This document shows positions 8,788 to 15,977 of a stretch of 30,620 nt of DNA, piece after piece. The stretch comes from CAZUXY01 sp964624235 (lineage in GTDB: Bacteria; Spirochaetota; UBA4802; UBA5368). The first letter of the stretch is position 1. Every line of letters begins with the position of its first letter. Location: contig CAZUXY010000054.1 in assembly GCA_964624235.1 (NCBI GenBank), positions 1-30,620 of the forward strand. The letters run 5' to 3'. Made by a program: the position numbers and the translations under genes. The notes under the pieces are model-generated. The model had not been told where the DNA came from and searched no databases. It saw only the letters and a list, made by a program, of their open reading frames with translations.

Positions 8788-8988
8788 TTATATAACGGAA
8801 ACCCGAACGGCTCTCAGTCCTTTTTCGCCTTTTTCTATCTCGAACTGGATTTCCGCACCTTCAGTAAGGGACTTGAAACCCTCGCCCTCAATGCCGGTGT
8901 GGTGTACGAATACCTCACGGCCGTCCTCCGCGGTAAGAAATCCGAAACCCTTCTGGTCGTTGAACCATTTTACTGTACCTTGTGTCAT
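8788..8988 (-). CDS. csp: Cold-shock domain protein 1
   Basis: A 66-residue single cold-shock domain of the usual family length. It carries both nucleic-acid-binding motifs, RNP1-type KGFGFL and RNP2-type VFVHH, and the typical MTQGTVKWFNDQ opening. Such proteins bind single-stranded RNA and DNA in the cytoplasm and act as RNA chaperones or transcription antiterminators. The start at 8988 is supported by AGGAG about 8 nt upstream. A candidate promoter 130-160 nt upstream implies the long 5' UTR common in cold-inducible csp mRNAs, and a strong terminator follows. A close paralogue lies at 19349-19549 and a decayed copy near 14231-14432. Whether it is cold-induced or constitutive cannot be read from the sequence. 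Confidence 0.97.
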   Translation of the reverse strand: MTQGTVKWFNDQKGFGFLTAEDGREVFVHHTGIEGEGFKSLTEGAEIQFEIEKGEKGLRAVRVSVI

Positions 8989-9116
8989 TGTAATGCTCCT
9001 GTTGTAATATGGGGACTCTGCCCCCGATGGATTACTCGATAAAACAACTATGATTTTACCCGGAGAAAAAAAGGAAAGATAATAGCGGAATTATGTGCAG
9101 GTAATCAACCTGTGCC

Positions 9117-9144
9117 ATACTACAGGAGTACCTTCTTTTGTCAA
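9117..9144 (-). promoter_or_regulatory. Candidate promoter of csp 1 (TTGACA-16-TAGTAT)
   Basis: On the minus strand TTGACA (9144-9139) and TAGTAT (9122-9117) are 16 bp apart. The second csp gene has TTGACA-16-TAGAGT at the same distance from its start. A competing choice closer to the gene is TTGATT-18-TATTAT (9108-9079). The first is favoured because it recurs at the paralogue. Confidence 0.5.
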
Positions 9145-9226
9145 CCCCAATAACCACGGAATTATCGCCCCATGATGTGACGGTATTCCCGGTTTCCCCT
9201 TCCACCCCTGTTACACCTTATTGGAA

Positions 9227-9256
9227 TTGACTTTTCCCGCGGCATGGCCCCATAAT
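9227..9256 (+). promoter_or_regulatory. Candidate sigma-70 promoter for the leader ORF and LuxR-type gene
   Basis: TTGACT (9227-9232) and CATAAT (9251-9256) are 18 bp apart, each one base from consensus. Transcription would begin around 9263. That falls at or just inside the AAGGAG site of the leader ORF (9257-9262), so the real start may lie slightly upstream, or another promoter may be used. Confidence 0.4.
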
Positions 9257-9268
9257 AAGGAGCTTTCG

Positions 9269-9310
9269 ATGCCTTTAAGGAATAGTTACGCCGGGAAAAA
9301 TCTTTCATAA
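9269..9310 (+). CDS. Thirteen-codon leader peptide overlapping the LuxR-type start codon
   Basis: The ORF ATG 9269 to TAA 9308-9310 encodes MPLRNSYAGKNLS. It has a strong ribosome binding site, AAGGAG (9257-9262), 6 nt upstream of its ATG. Its stop codon overlaps the start of the regulator gene in a TAATG junction. The regulator has no good binding site of its own, so ribosomes finishing the leader are the likely source of initiation there. I see no run of one amino acid that would suggest attenuation by charged tRNA. The layout is clear; translation of the leader is inferred. Confidence 0.55.
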   Translation: MPLRNSYAGKNLS

Positions 9311-10629
9311 TGAATATGCTCTCTCTTTTTTCCGCCCTGGCCTGCGGCGTCAACCTGCTGCTGGGGTCGTACGTGTTCAGCCATGGTCCCCGGTCGAGGG
9401 CGCACCGGCTTTTTCTCCTCATGGCCCTTTTCCAGGCGGCCTGGTGCCTCACCGGCGTGGTCATCTTTTCGGCCCCCGACAGCGAAACCTTCCTCTTCTG
9501 GTATCTCGCGGGGGCGCCCTTCTACATCGGCTACTATCCGCTGACCCTGCACTTTTTCATGGCGCTCACGGAGAAGGTTACACCTCCCCGCTGGGCGCTG
9601 GCGGCGCTGTATTTACCGACCCTGGTAATTGTGCCGGGTGCGGTGGGAAACCATACTCAATTCCAGGTTTTTGAACGGGTCGGGTCGTACTGGACCTTCA
9701 CCTTCGTGAACGGCACCTGGCAGTACTGTTTATACCTGGCTTATTTTTTCTTCTGCTTCATGGGGGTCGCGGTACTCCTCGTTCTATGGAGCCGCGAGCC
9801 CGGCGGGGTGAAGGTGCAGCGCCAGGCCCGGGTGATGCTGGCGGCCCTGGCCGCGACGCTTTTACTGGGTTTCCTCGAAGCGGTGCTGCTTCCTTCACTG
9901 GGAGTGTACCGCTCCCGGGGCCTGGCTCCGCTGATTTTCATCATCTGGACCTCGGGCATTGCCTGGGCCATCGTGCGCTACCGTATGCTTACCCTCACCA
10001 GCGCCCTGGTGAGCGAGGAGATCGTATCGTGCATAGAAGAACCGGTAGTGCTGATAGACGACCGGTTCAGGGTTACGATGGCAAACCGGGCCGTCGGGGA
10101 GATGATGGGGGAGGTCCCCGGAAACCTCGTCGGACGGCCCTTCGCCGGCCTGGTGATGGAACGGGAATGGGTGACCGCGCTTTTGAAAAAAACCATAAGC
10201 GGCGACACCCGCCCTTTCACCGCCAGGGTGCGGTTCGGTGCACCGGGCCGTCCGGTTTTGTGCGACGTGCGCTTCTCCCGCGTGAGCGACCGTTTCGGCG
10301 ATCTGCTGGGCATTCTGGCGATCGGCCGGGCCGTGGAAGACCTGGAAAAACTGAAGGAACGTTACAGGATCACCGGCAGGGAGATCGAGGTGATCCAGTA
10401 CCTGCGTGCGGGCATGTCCAACGCCGAGATCGGCGGGACCCTCGGCATGAGCGAACGCACCGTGAAGAGCCATCTCACCAGCATCTTCAACAAGCTGGGG
10501 GTGGCGAGCCGCCAGCAGCTCTCGTACCGGCTGAAAGAGTATACGGCGCCTTCCCGGTTCGCCGGTGAAGAAGACGCCGCCGTCCTGTCTGCGTGTGAAA
10601 GGCCCGGGCTGCTCCTGCGGCGCACATGA
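9310..10629 (+). CDS. Membrane-anchored PAS/LuxR-type transcription regulator
   Basis: A 439-residue protein in three parts. The first 230 residues contain seven hydrophobic helices like the N-terminal 7TM region found on some histidine kinases. Residues about 237-340 form a PAS domain (PVVLIDDRFRVTMANRAVGE). Residues about 355-412 form a LuxR/GerE helix-turn-helix (ITGREIEVIQYLRAGMSNAE, then MSERTVKSHLTSIFNKLGV). There is no kinase or receiver domain, so it should be a one-component regulator that senses in the membrane or through PAS and binds DNA while tethered. ATG 9310 overlaps the leader stop codon and has no close Shine-Dalgarno. Its own stop overlaps an ATG at 10626 (ATGA), linking it to the next gene. 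The target genes are unknown. Confidence 0.88.
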   Translation: MNMLSLFSALACGVNLLLGSYVFSHGPRSRAHRLFLLMALFQAAWCLTGVVIFSAPDSETFLFWYLAGAPFYIGYYPLTLHFFMALTEKVTPPRWALAALYLPTLVIVPGAVGNHTQFQVFERVGSYWTFTFVNGTWQYCLYLAYFFFCFMGVAVLLVLWSREPGGVKVQRQARVMLAALAATLLLGFLEAVLLPSLGVYRSRGLAPLIFIIWTSGIAWAIVRYRMLTLTSALVSEEIVSCIEEPVVLIDDRFRVTMANRAVGEMMGEVPGNLVGRPFAGLVMEREWVTALLKKTISGDTRPFTARVRFGAPGRPVLCDVRFSRVSDRFGDLLGILAIGRAVEDLEKLKERYRITGREIEVIQYLRAGMSNAEIGGTLGMSERTVKSHLTSIFNKLGVASRQQLSYRLKEYTAPSRFAGEEDAAVLSACERPGLLLRRT

Positions 10630-10673
10630 TCAACCGTGATGGAACACCCGGGTGGAGACGAAAAAAGGGGGGA

Positions 10674-11051
10674 ATGATGCACAAAGTAAAACCGCTCCCG
10701 GCGGTGTGCGCCGTCTTGCTGCTGTGGTGTGCTTCCCCGGGAGAGGGTCTCTACGGCAGGTGGATATCGCAATCGGTCACGCACCCCTCGCCCTTTTTCA
10801 AGAACGCTCTCTCAAATAAAAAGCCCGGCGTGGTGGAGCTCACCCTGCGGCCCGACGGCACCTTCACCTGGCGCGACTACGCCGACAACCTGGATCTCGC
10901 CGGCACCTGCAGCGCCGAGAAGAACGTCCTCACCCTCACCGATCCCCGGGAACGGGAGACCGTGCGGGTGAAATACGCCCTGAAAAAGCCGGGGCTGGTC
11001 ATCGAAACCCCGGACGGGTTTGTCTTCAGTTTTAGGAAGGAGGGGAAGTGA
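10674..11051 (+). CDS. Small exported protein, lipocalin-like character
   Basis: About 125 residues with an N-terminal basic and hydrophobic signal sequence (KVKPLPAVCAVLLLW) and a beta-rich mature part: LYGRWIS, VVELTLRPDGTFTWRDY, NVLTLTD, TVRVKYALKKPGLVIETPDG. The pattern (Gly-Trp opening, then a strand with DGTF) is typical of small lipocalin-like beta-barrels, but I cannot name a family. The start is uncertain. ATG 10674 or 10677 lies behind a G-rich site (10667-10672). ATG 10626 overlaps the stop of the regulator gene as ATGA and could be used by coupled translation, adding 16 residues. It probably forms an operon with the regulator. Confidence 0.7.
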   Translation: MMHKVKPLPAVCAVLLLWCASPGEGLYGRWISQSVTHPSPFFKNALSNKKPGVVELTLRPDGTFTWRDYADNLDLAGTCSAEKNVLTLTDPRERETVRVKYALKKPGLVIETPDGFVFSFRKEGK

Positions 11052-11073
11052 GCGGCGGGAAAGCCCGCCGCTC
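11050..11073. terminator. Strong hairpin between convergent genes
   Basis: GAGCGGCGGG and CCCGCCGCTC form a perfect 10-bp stem with loop AAAG. It begins inside the stop codon of the + strand gene and lies 10 nt past the end of the minus-strand ankyrin gene. T-runs are weak on both sides, but position and stem support a bidirectional terminator. Confidence 0.6.
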
Positions 11074-11082
11074 AAGGTACTT

Positions 11083-13056
11083 TTACCGGGCACCGTACTG
11101 TTTCAGCAGGGCGATGATGCGCTGTTTCTGCTCGATGAGTTTCCGGTCGGGCTTGCCGAGATAGGCAGTCTTGGAGTTCTGCGCTATCATCAGCGGTGTC
11201 TTGCCGTGGTTGTTTTTCTCGTTCACCTTTGAGCCGTGCTTTAACAGTACCTGCACGATATCCCAGTGATTTGAATACAGAACGTTGTGGAGCGGTGTGT
11301 TGCCGTGACGGTCCCTGGCGGTTAAAAGAGCTCCCTTTTTTATCAGGGCTTCGGCCAGTGCCGGACAGGGCGTATAGGTGCCGCAAAGATGGAGGAGATT
11401 GCCCTCATTGGGGTCCAGTCCCCGGTCGACCAGATAAGCGATGATGCCTGATATCTTTTTCCCCCAGACCTCCATGGTCATTCCTTTAGGCGGACCGTTC
11501 CGAATGAATATGTGGAGAATGCCGTAACCCTCTTTACTCTTGAAATTAATAGACGCGCCGTTTTGCTCCAGGAGCCTGAACATTTCAAGGCTTAGTGCCT
11601 TGGTGTGATACGGAAAAAACTGGGGCTTTTTCTGGTGATAGAAATAGATCGCCCTGTAGCCGGCGTTTACATCCGCCCCCATTCCGATCGCCAGTTTCGC
11701 CGCTTCGATGTCGTCCCTGTCGACAGCCGCGTGCAGCAGCACATTTTTTTTATACTGAACCTTCACGGTTACGCCCTGTGCAAGAAGAGCTTTTGCGATC
11801 TTTTCCAGTACGTCCTTATTCGGAGAGGAATCTTTTTTTACGGCGGAAGTGTACGCCGTCAATACCATATCCGCTACATCGTTTTTCTGTTCCGCGTTAC
11901 TGTATTCAACCCCGATATTAATCAGTAACAGGGCCTCCTCGTAGGATTCCCTGGTGCTTGTTTTTATTGCCGCCAGCAGCTTTTCGCCGGGTACGGCGGT
12001 GAATTTTTCTTTAGGATATTTATTCAGCAGGGCCGCCAGGGAGGCGTCCCGGGACTTCAGGGCGTAGAGCTGGGAATGCTGGTCCACCACGGCCCCTTTT
12101 TCCAGCAGGCGCGCCGCCGCCTCGCGGTTCCCGGCATTCAGCGCTATGGTCAGGGGGGTGACGCCGTCGGCGGATTTCGCGTTCACCGGCGCACCCCGGG
12201 CGATAAGCAGCTCCAGCAGCGCCGTGTCTTTGCGCGGCGCGGCCCTATGCAGGGGGGTATACCCGTTGATGTCTTTTATCCCGGGATCGGCGCCCTTATC
12301 CAGGAGCAGCCGCACCAAGTCGGCGGTGTTCCCGGCCCGGTGGTCCCGCCCGATGAGCGAATGGAGCAGCACCTTGCCGTCCCAGGTGCTCGCGTTGGGG
12401 TCACGCCCCTGCGCCAGCAGGGCCGCGAACTTCCCGGTATCTTCGGCGGCCTCCATAAGCTCTTTATAATGCAGGTCCCGGGGGTCCTCGCTCACGTAGA
12501 CCCGCTGCTTGACGGGAAGCAGGAGGAGCATCAGGTACTTTGCCGTGCGACGGTACAGCTCCCGGCTTGAACCGATGTATGTCTCGTTGAAGTTTCCGAA
12601 CGTTCTGCCGTAGAACATAAGGTAGCCGGAAATGGAAAATTCGGTTTGATACCTGGGTTTCGTACCGGCCCAGTAGCCCTTGCTGTCGTACATGGTCGTC
12701 GTTCCGGTTTGAACCGTTCGGAACTTGCACGAGTCGATATATACATCGATATTCAGGAAGCCGCCGGCGGTATTGCGCCGGTAGGTGCCGTCGGCATCGA
12801 GCAGCTTTTTCAGTTCATCGATCAGTTGCCCGCCGCAAATTGATCCCCCCCGGTTGATTAAGACGACCAGATTGTAACGGGTGTAATCGAAGGGCAGGTG
12901 TTTGCCGTTCAACACGGTGGTATAATGCCCCTTGCGGCCCCGCCGCCACTCCTCGGCGCGCCGGTCCTGCTCGGTCCGGGTTTCCTGGGTGGTCTGGCAG
13001 GCGAACGAGGCGGTTAGTACCACAGCACATAGCGCGATCGCCGGTATTCTTTTCAT
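11083..13056 (-). CDS. Ankyrin-repeat lipoprotein
   Basis: A 657-residue predicted lipoprotein. A GGAGG site lies 6 nt before the start, the opening MKRIPAIALCAVVLTASFAC is a signal peptide with a cysteine suited to lipidation, and a charged linker rich in Arg and Glu follows. Residues up to about 215 form an unassigned domain. From about 220 onward there are ankyrin repeats, clearest at KDINGYTPLHRAA, SADGVTPLTIAL, RHGNTPLHNVLY and NNHGKTPLMIAQ, with more degenerate units between. Ankyrin repeats mediate protein-protein contacts; in a lipoprotein they would face the periplasm or the cell surface. It appears monocistronic. The partner is unknown. Confidence 0.9.
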   Translation of the reverse strand: MKRIPAIALCAVVLTASFACQTTQETRTEQDRRAEEWRRGRKGHYTTVLNGKHLPFDYTRYNLVVLINRGGSICGGQLIDELKKLLDADGTYRRNTAGGFLNIDVYIDSCKFRTVQTGTTTMYDSKGYWAGTKPRYQTEFSISGYLMFYGRTFGNFNETYIGSSRELYRRTAKYLMLLLLPVKQRVYVSEDPRDLHYKELMEAAEDTGKFAALLAQGRDPNASTWDGKVLLHSLIGRDHRAGNTADLVRLLLDKGADPGIKDINGYTPLHRAAPRKDTALLELLIARGAPVNAKSADGVTPLTIALNAGNREAAARLLEKGAVVDQHSQLYALKSRDASLAALLNKYPKEKFTAVPGEKLLAAIKTSTRESYEEALLLINIGVEYSNAEQKNDVADMVLTAYTSAVKKDSSPNKDVLEKIAKALLAQGVTVKVQYKKNVLLHAAVDRDDIEAAKLAIGMGADVNAGYRAIYFYHQKKPQFFPYHTKALSLEMFRLLEQNGASINFKSKEGYGILHIFIRNGPPKGMTMEVWGKKISGIIAYLVDRGLDPNEGNLLHLCGTYTPCPALAEALIKKGALLTARDRHGNTPLHNVLYSNHWDIVQVLLKHGSKVNEKNNHGKTPLMIAQNSKTAYLGKPDRKLIEQKQRIIALLKQYGAR

Positions 13057-13098
13057 AGGCCCCTCCTCGGATGGTTTTTATTCGATTACGGTTTTATG

Positions 13099-13144
13099 TA
13101 CAGGCCGCGACCCCATGCGGCCGGCCTGTATGACCTGATGTCAT
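13099..13144. repeat. Nested inverted repeats between two minus-strand lipoprotein genes
   Basis: TACAGGCC (13099-13106) pairs with GGCCTGTA (13123-13130), and an inner GGCCGC/GCGGCC pairing is possible within it. A second palindrome, ATGAC-CTGAT-GTCAT, follows at 13130-13144. The site is 39-84 nt past the end of the upstream lipoprotein gene and 43-88 nt before the ankyrin gene start. It may terminate the first or regulate the second; there is no T-run. Confidence 0.4.
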
Positions 13145-13182
13145 GGTATATCAGACAAATTACCGGGTATTCCGGTTCCGTG

Positions 13183-14004
13183 CTAGTGCGTGCGCATGGC
13201 CTGTTTCAAGAGCCCCGTCACCTTCTCCACGCTTTTCTTCGTCGCCGAATCGAAGGTTTTTACCGTGTCGTCGTTGATGTCGGCGGTCCATCCCTTCAGG
13301 GGGATGGTCGTGTCAGCCATCTCGGAGAAGTCGCGCTTGCGCTCGTCGGCCCGGGGGGTCGAAAGAATGATGTTCCCCGACCGGTCCACCATCTGCACCC
13401 CGGTGAAGGTGCGGGTGCGCGCCGACGGGAACGAGTCTTTGTATTTCCAGGGACCCTTGGTGTAGGCGAAATCGAATGAGAGCAGCATCACCGCGTCGAC
13501 CCCCGCGGCGGCGCAGAATTTCGCCAGGGCCTCATTGAGCGATGTGTCCTTTCCGTCGGCCCACAGGAAGGCCGTCCCCTCGGGCCCCATCGAGAAGGCG
13601 AAGAGTTTTTCCCGGTTGGCGTCTGACCATTCCTTTAAGGCGCGGTAGGAGGGTGACCCGGGCGCGGCTGACACCGGGGAAATGCGCCAGCCGAAGGCTT
13701 TTGAAAAACCTGCAATCGCCGCGTCCTGGGCCTTCCCGAGCAGCATAAGCCCCCGGGGGCGGAAAGCTTTGATCTGGTCGTCCCGTTTCCTTTTCGCCTG
13801 GACCGCCGCGTCCACCACGTGAAAGCCTATGGCCTGGCGCTGGTTGTCGTTGGTGATGGCGGCCGGGCAGTAAAGCCCCACAATCGCGACTTTCTTAATG
13901 GACCCGACCGCGTCCTTTTTTACCTGGGCCGTGGGGCCGCACCCGGCCGGGAAAAGAAAGGCGGTGAGGATCAGAAGAGTCCGCGCCGAGTTCCTGAATG
14001 TCAT
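13183..14004 (-). CDS. Lipoprotein of unknown function
   Basis: A 273-residue predicted lipoprotein. The start at 14004 is chosen for its GGAGG site 7 nt upstream and the signal peptide with lipobox ending PAGC; the open frame reaches further upstream without a binding site. The mature part has alternating strands and helices: KKVAIVGLYCP near the start, GVDAVMLLSFDFAY in the middle, then GVQMVDRSGNIILST. This loosely recalls the fold of surface lipoproteins that sit on secretion or curli-type complexes, but I see no diagnostic motif and assign no function. Two palindromes lie upstream. Confidence 0.82.
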   Translation of the reverse strand: MTFRNSARTLLILTAFLFPAGCGPTAQVKKDAVGSIKKVAIVGLYCPAAITNDNQRQAIGFHVVDAAVQAKRKRDDQIKAFRPRGLMLLGKAQDAAIAGFSKAFGWRISPVSAAPGSPSYRALKEWSDANREKLFAFSMGPEGTAFLWADGKDTSLNEALAKFCAAAGVDAVMLLSFDFAYTKGPWKYKDSFPSARTRTFTGVQMVDRSGNIILSTPRADERKRDFSEMADTTIPLKGWTADINDDTVKTFDSATKKSVEKVTGLLKQAMRTH

Positions 14005-14102
14005 GAGAAACCTCCATTGGAAAGGTGTGGGATACAAGGCGAACCGGGCGCATACCGGTTGGTTCGCGGTACCGCCTCTCGCAGCCTGGCGGTGAAATAC
14101 TA

Positions 14103-14139
14103 CCATATATGGAAAAAAAAGCAATAGTACCAAGGTACT
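14103..14139. promoter_or_regulatory. Operator-like palindromes upstream of the lipoprotein gene
   Basis: CCATATATGG (14103-14112) is a perfect 10-bp palindrome. AGTACC-AA-GGTACT (14126-14139) has perfect 6-bp arms and is related to the motif at 8619-8630. Both lie 99-135 nt upstream of the minus-strand start at 14004, in an otherwise featureless AT-rich gap. Confidence 0.35.
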
Positions 14140-14179
14140 AAAGAGTGATTTTGGGTGGTACCTTTGCCAGAACATAACA

Positions 14180-14206
14180 ATGCCCGGTCCTTTCGGACAC
14201 GGGCAT
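14180..14206 (-). terminator. Retained terminator hairpin of the csp pseudogene
   Basis: ATGCCCGGTCC-TTTC-GGACACGGGCAT is base-for-base the hairpin found after the intact csp gene at 19294-19324. Here the following minus-strand sequence is TTGTTATG instead of a pure T-run, so it may be weaker. Confidence 0.6.
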
Positions 14207-14230
14207 GGAATGTCGGGTGTGCCGCCCGGG

Positions 14231-14432
14231 TTATACCACCCTTACCCTGACCGCCTTGAGACATTTTTTGATATCAAATTCCACCATAACGCCCTCGGGC
14301 GGGGACTTGGACCCTTCCGCCTGAGTGCCATGACCCGGCAGGCCTGGGCGGACGGGGGAGTGACGTTTGTGATAGTGCGCCGTTCAGCACGCCTGCCGAA
14401 GTATTCGACCCGGGTTGAGGGATTTCACCCAT
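14231..14432 (-). pseudogene. Decayed cold-shock protein gene
   Basis: The terminator-proximal part aligns with the end of the csp gene at 19349-19549. On the minus strand it reads QAEGSKSPPEGVMVEFDIKK, then CLKAVRVRVV and a stop, against QAEGFKTLPEGATVEFDVEK, GEKGLKAVKVRVV. A 9-nt in-frame deletion removes three residues. Upstream of that (above about 14335) the conserved opening VKWFNDQKGFGF and both RNA-binding motifs are gone. An ATG at 14432 lies 202 nt from the stop, close to the 201 nt of the intact genes, and may mark the old start. RNA-binding function should be lost. Confidence 0.75.
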
Positions 14433-14488
14433 TCCCTGCAGGAGACGTTGAAAAATCTAAAAGGCGATGCACCGGGCATACCGAACTG

Positions 14489-15571
14489 TTACTGGGTCCT
14501 CGCAAAGCGAAAGCCTATTTTGTATGATGCGTCGTTAGTCGGGCGGATTCTCGACTCCAGGCCTATCTTCAGGTAATATCCATCATCAACAGGGAGGTCC
14601 CAGGCACCGCCCCGGGCCACGCGATCAGAAGTATTATCATAGGAATCAAAACAGTACTCCCAGACATTACCGCTCATGTCGTACAGGCCCAGGGCATTGG
14701 CGGCTTTACTTTTCACCACCGCTGTCGATGAACCCGAATTTACTAAATACACCGCCACACGGCCGTTGGCTGTATTGTCATTGTAATCCGCTGTCGCACC
14801 GCTGGCATAGCCCCCCGGCGTCCAGTAATAGCCGTCTGTTATCGCTAAATTGTTGGGGTTGTTTCCTGTTAAGGATACAAGATACATCCTGCCGCCGGCA
14901 TCAGTACCGATATAACGCGCCGCGAATTCCCACTCCGCACTTGCCGGCAGACGAAATCCTTTTGCTGTATAATCGACCACCGCGCTTGTACAGTTCCCGC
15001 TGTTAATGGAGTCGCGAATAATCGCGCCCGAATAGGTATATACACACGTATAACTCGTTCCGTTCTGAGCGTTGTACCATTCAGTAAAGGCGTTGCACCA
15101 TACGACGGTATCGCACCAGTATATCATCGTGACCGGCTCATTTTTCGCTGACGTGGGGAGCGCCCCGTCTGTGCCGTCGTGGCCTTCACGGCCCGGATTG
15201 GCAAAGGTGTATTGCCCCTCCCCGATGGCTCCGCCCGTTCCGTGTACCGCCCACTGGTACACCTCATACCACAACCCGTAGGTTACCTCGGTTTGACTTA
15301 GAAAAAACCTGTGTGAAATTGTACCCGTGGAGTTGTCATATTCGCCCATGGGAAAAATAATGTCCGTTGATGAACTGTTGGCGTAGATAACATACACTGT
15401 CATTGAGCCCGCGGTTATTAATACCGCGTCACCGGGCGTGTCGGCGGAATCGAAGGTCGCAAGTATCAAACCGCCTCCTCCTCCAGAGCCACCGGAGCCG
15501 CCGCACCCGTAGAAAGCGAGTGCTCCCAGCATGAGCATACAAAATGCCGTAAACTTCCGCGTAACTTTCAT
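14489..15571 (-). CDS. FGE/SUMF1-fold lipoprotein 1
   Basis: A 360-residue predicted lipoprotein: start at 15571 with GGAGGG 6 nt upstream, lipobox ending FYGC, then a Gly/Ser linker, then an FGE-sulfatase (SUMF1) domain to the C-terminus. Family landmarks are TEVTYGLWYEVYQW, PVTMIYWCDTVVWCNAFTEW, GFRLPASAEWEFAARY, LGLYDMSGNVWEYCFD, RGGAW and the final GFRFAR. This C-type-lectin-like fold is used both by real formylglycine-generating enzymes and by binding proteins; with the lipid anchor and linker a surface-binding role is more likely. The C-terminal block has the layout of a DGR variable region, but it diverges from the pair at 29178-30620 at DNA level, so diversification is unproven. Confidence 0.9.
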   Translation of the reverse strand: MKVTRKFTAFCMLMLGALAFYGCGGSGGSGGGGGLILATFDSADTPGDAVLITAGSMTVYVIYANSSSTDIIFPMGEYDNSTGTISHRFFLSQTEVTYGLWYEVYQWAVHGTGGAIGEGQYTFANPGREGHDGTDGALPTSAKNEPVTMIYWCDTVVWCNAFTEWYNAQNGTSYTCVYTYSGAIIRDSINSGNCTSAVVDYTAKGFRLPASAEWEFAARYIGTDAGGRMYLVSLTGNNPNNLAITDGYYWTPGGYASGATADYNDNTANGRVAVYLVNSGSSTAVVKSKAANALGLYDMSGNVWEYCFDSYDNTSDRVARGGAWDLPVDDGYYLKIGLESRIRPTNDASYKIGFRFARTQ

Positions 15572-15665
15572 AAAATCCCTCCAATAGATATGAACGAGAC
15601 ATGAACAAATATTCCCTTTCCCGGGGGTACAGTTCATAAAGTCCGTCCTGTTTTTTGTGAAAACG

Positions 15666-15718
15666 CTTCTATAGAAGGGGAATTTACCGCATCGGTTCAA
15701 ACCCGTCGTTCGGTTTGA
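15666..15718. promoter_or_regulatory. Two palindromes upstream of FGE lipoprotein 1
   Basis: CTTCTATAGAAG (15666-15677) is a perfect 12-bp palindrome containing a TATAGA that could serve as -10. TCAAACC-N8-GGTTTGA (15697-15718) is a perfect 7-bp inverted repeat 20 bp further upstream. Both lie 95-147 nt before the gene start. No convincing -35 accompanies them. Confidence 0.35.
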
Positions 15719-15977
15719 GGAAAGTTGAACGTATTTTCAAAAAAATTTATTTTAGTGTTCGGCATGAGTAACACGGGTGTGCGGTTCTTCAATCCATTGA
15801 TCCGTTGTGTTTCATTATTGGAAACTCAGGGTGTTCGGGCTGTTTCCGGGCACGCGGTGTCCGCTTAAAGCGAGGCATTACAGGCGGCGTTGAGGCGCCC
15901 TGCTCATGTGAACCGTTATCGCGGATACCCGGCACCCGCGTCGCCGGTCAGCGGTATGTATTCCGGGTATCCATAAT
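15719..15977. other. Non-coding gap with a 10-bp inverted repeat
   Basis: GGATACCCGG (15923-15932) and CCGGGTATCC (15963-15972) are perfect complements across 30 nt, immediately past the stop codon of the minus-strand AraC gene. A terminator role is possible but no T-run follows. The rest of the gap shows no gene that I can support. Confidence 0.5.

Noticed and set aside
14180..14527. Open frame of 115 codons on the + strand over the csp pseudogene
   Set aside because: It is antisense to the decayed csp gene; the intact csp at 19349-19549 shows the same antisense frame.
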